A stretch of 53,738 nucleotides of DNA, taken from assembly GCF_002086635.1 (NCBI RefSeq), contig NZ_MVHD01000041.1:1-53738 (forward strand), written 5' to 3'. A program made the position numbers and the translations under genes. Shown here in pieces: positions 52,806 through 53,738 of the stretch. Within the stretch, counting starts at the first letter, position 1. Each line of letters opens with the position of its first letter. A model generated the notes under the pieces. It worked only from the letters and a program-made list of their open reading frames with translations. It was not told the origin of the DNA and searched no databases. Source of the stretch: Mycobacterium alsense (GTDB lineage Bacteria > Actinomycetota > Actinomycetes > Mycobacteriales > Mycobacteriaceae).

Positions 52806-53738
52806 ATGTCGTATGTGGTCGTCACGCCGGATGCGCTGACGGCCGCGGCCGCGAACGTGGGGACGATCAACTCCTCACTGAGCGCGGCGAATGCCGCGGC
52901 GGACCTTCCCTTCATCTTTGTGCCGGGGTCCGCCGGCGATCAGGTGTCGAAGGCAATCGCGACGCTGTTCACCGAGGTCGGCGAGGAGTTTCAGAAGCTC
53001 CTCAAGGAGGCCACCGCGGTTGCCGCCCAGATCGAGCAGGCCTTGAACCAGGCGGGGGAGGCGTTCAGGGCCGCCGAGGTGCTTTCCATCCAGGTGCTCA
53101 CCCCGTCGTTGTGGCCGGCCGCGGTCGCCGATGCCTCGGGGCCGGCGCCGCCGCCGAGGACGGACCCGTTGGGGACCGTGATGTATGAGCTCAACCAGAC
53201 CGGCCGGACCCTGTTCGGGGCCCCGCTGTTCTACAACGGCGCCAACGGGACGCAGGCCAGCCCGAACGGCGAAAACGGCGGCCTGTTGATGGGCAACGGC
53301 GGCAACGGGTGGGACTCGACGGTCGCCGGGGTCAATGGCGGTAACGGCGGGCTGGCCGGGCTCCTCGGCAACGGCGGGAACGGCGGGTCCGGCGGCCAGG
53401 GTGCGACCGGTGGCAACGGCGGGTCCGCGGTGTGGGCGGGCAACGGCGGTACGGGCGGGGCCGGGTGGAACTCCACCGTCTCCGGCGTGAATGGCGGCAA
53501 CGGTGGGGCCGGCGGCAATGGCGGATTCTATTGGGGTACGGGCGGCGCCGGAGGGGCCGGTGGCAGCGCAACCGACGCGACCGGCGGCAGCGGCGGGGCC
53601 GGCGGCAACGTCGGCCTTCTCGGGGGCGCCAACTTCGGCTTCGGCGTCCCGGCCGGCGGCACCGGCGGGGCCGGCGGTGACAGCATCACCGGCCAGGGCG
53701 GCACCGGGGGGACCGGCGGGGCCGGCTTTGCGCTCGGC
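52806..53738 (+). CDS. PE_PGRS family protein 2, 3' truncated by the window edge
   Basis: The first 311 codons of a PE_PGRS gene that runs off the right end. The PE domain begins MSYVVVTPDALTAAAANVGT. It is unusual in residues 32-41 (ADLPFIFVPG replaces the normal Ala-rich helix stretch), and Phe replaces the Tyr of the YxxxE export signal (Phe87-RAA-Glu91). The linker TVMYELNQTGRTLFGAP and the PGRS pattern closely follow PE_PGRS 1, including NGGLLMGNGGNGW and TGGAGGDSITGQGG. The GGAGG ribosome site and 16-base leader are the same in both. It is a recent tandem duplicate with a diverged PE domain. Confidence 0.9.
   Translation, partial: MSYVVVTPDALTAAAANVGTINSSLSAANAAADLPFIFVPGSAGDQVSKAIATLFTEVGEEFQKLLKEATAVAAQIEQALNQAGEAFRAAEVLSIQVLTPSLWPAAVADASGPAPPPRTDPLGTVMYELNQTGRTLFGAPLFYNGANGTQASPNGENGGLLMGNGGNGWDSTVAGVNGGNGGLAGLLGNGGNGGSGGQGATGGNGGSAVWAGNGGTGGAGWNSTVSGVNGGNGGAGGNGGFYWGTGGAGGAGGSATDATGGSGGAGGNVGLLGGANFGFGVPAGGTGGAGGDSITGQGGTGGTGGAGFALG

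Noticed and set aside
51700..53738. Regular short repeats that could suggest a CRISPR or satellite
   Set aside because: They are the GGxGG coding repeats of the PE_PGRS proteins, in frame and without constant spacers.

Overview
The window looks like a slow-growing Mycobacterium chromosome. It has high GC throughout, two tandem PE_PGRS genes at the right end, and lipid and sugar enzymes typical of mycobacterial cell-envelope glycolipids. I see no tRNA, rRNA, CRISPR array, transposase, phage gene or transcription factor.

Left arm (1-16.8 kb). A truncated GMC-type oxidoreductase start at the edge is followed by four paralogous OafA-type membrane acyltransferases with SGNH tails, all on the minus strand. 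Interspersed are an alpha/beta hydrolase, a nucleotide-sugar dehydrogenase with an NAD-dependent epimerase/decarboxylase, a GT1 glycosyltransferase, a dTDP-L-rhamnose 4-epimerase-like enzyme (predicted to make 6-deoxy-L-talose) and a polytopic membrane protein.

Centre (16.8-29.5 kb). A giant minus-strand protein reads FAAL-ACP-KS-AT(methylmalonyl)-DH-ER-KR-ACP-PapA-like acyltransferase. It combines on one chain what FadD28, Mas and PapA5 do separately in the DIM pathway. Divergent from it are a TylF/MycF-like methyltransferase and a second GT1 enzyme, which overlap or nearly overlap.

Right arm (29.7-48.9 kb). A two-module PKS (KS-AT-KR-ACP / KS-AT-DH-ER-KR-ACP, both AT malonyl-type), a SAM methyltransferase, an MbtH-like protein and an NRPS of order C-A-PCP-E-C-PCP with no second A domain and no release domain. 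Then come an ICMT-like membrane methyltransferase, two paralogous small proteins and two PE_PGRS genes.

Together these genes suggest a glycosylated, methylated and multiply acylated lipo-aminoacid or very short lipopeptide. It is related to glycopeptidolipid chemistry but is not the known GPL locus: mps2, gap and mmpL genes are not seen here. In the proposed scheme PKS2 makes a hydroxylated acyl chain, the NRPS adds one D-amino acid, GT1 enzymes add sugars supplied by the dehydrogenase and epimerases, methyltransferases decorate, and PKS1 plus the OafA proteins acylate hydroxyls.

The most striking structural signal is promoter capture. PKS1 sits behind the promoter and decayed first codons of an oafA gene. 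PKS2 sits behind a copy of the mbtH promoter with a fused mbtH/NRPS 5' remnant. Each PKS start overlaps the stop of its leftover leader ORF. A repeated box (core ACAGGTGTG or ACACATGTGT followed by GATAAT) precedes all four oafA genes and PKS1, has an orphan inverted copy at the left edge, and resembles a box before both PE_PGRS genes.
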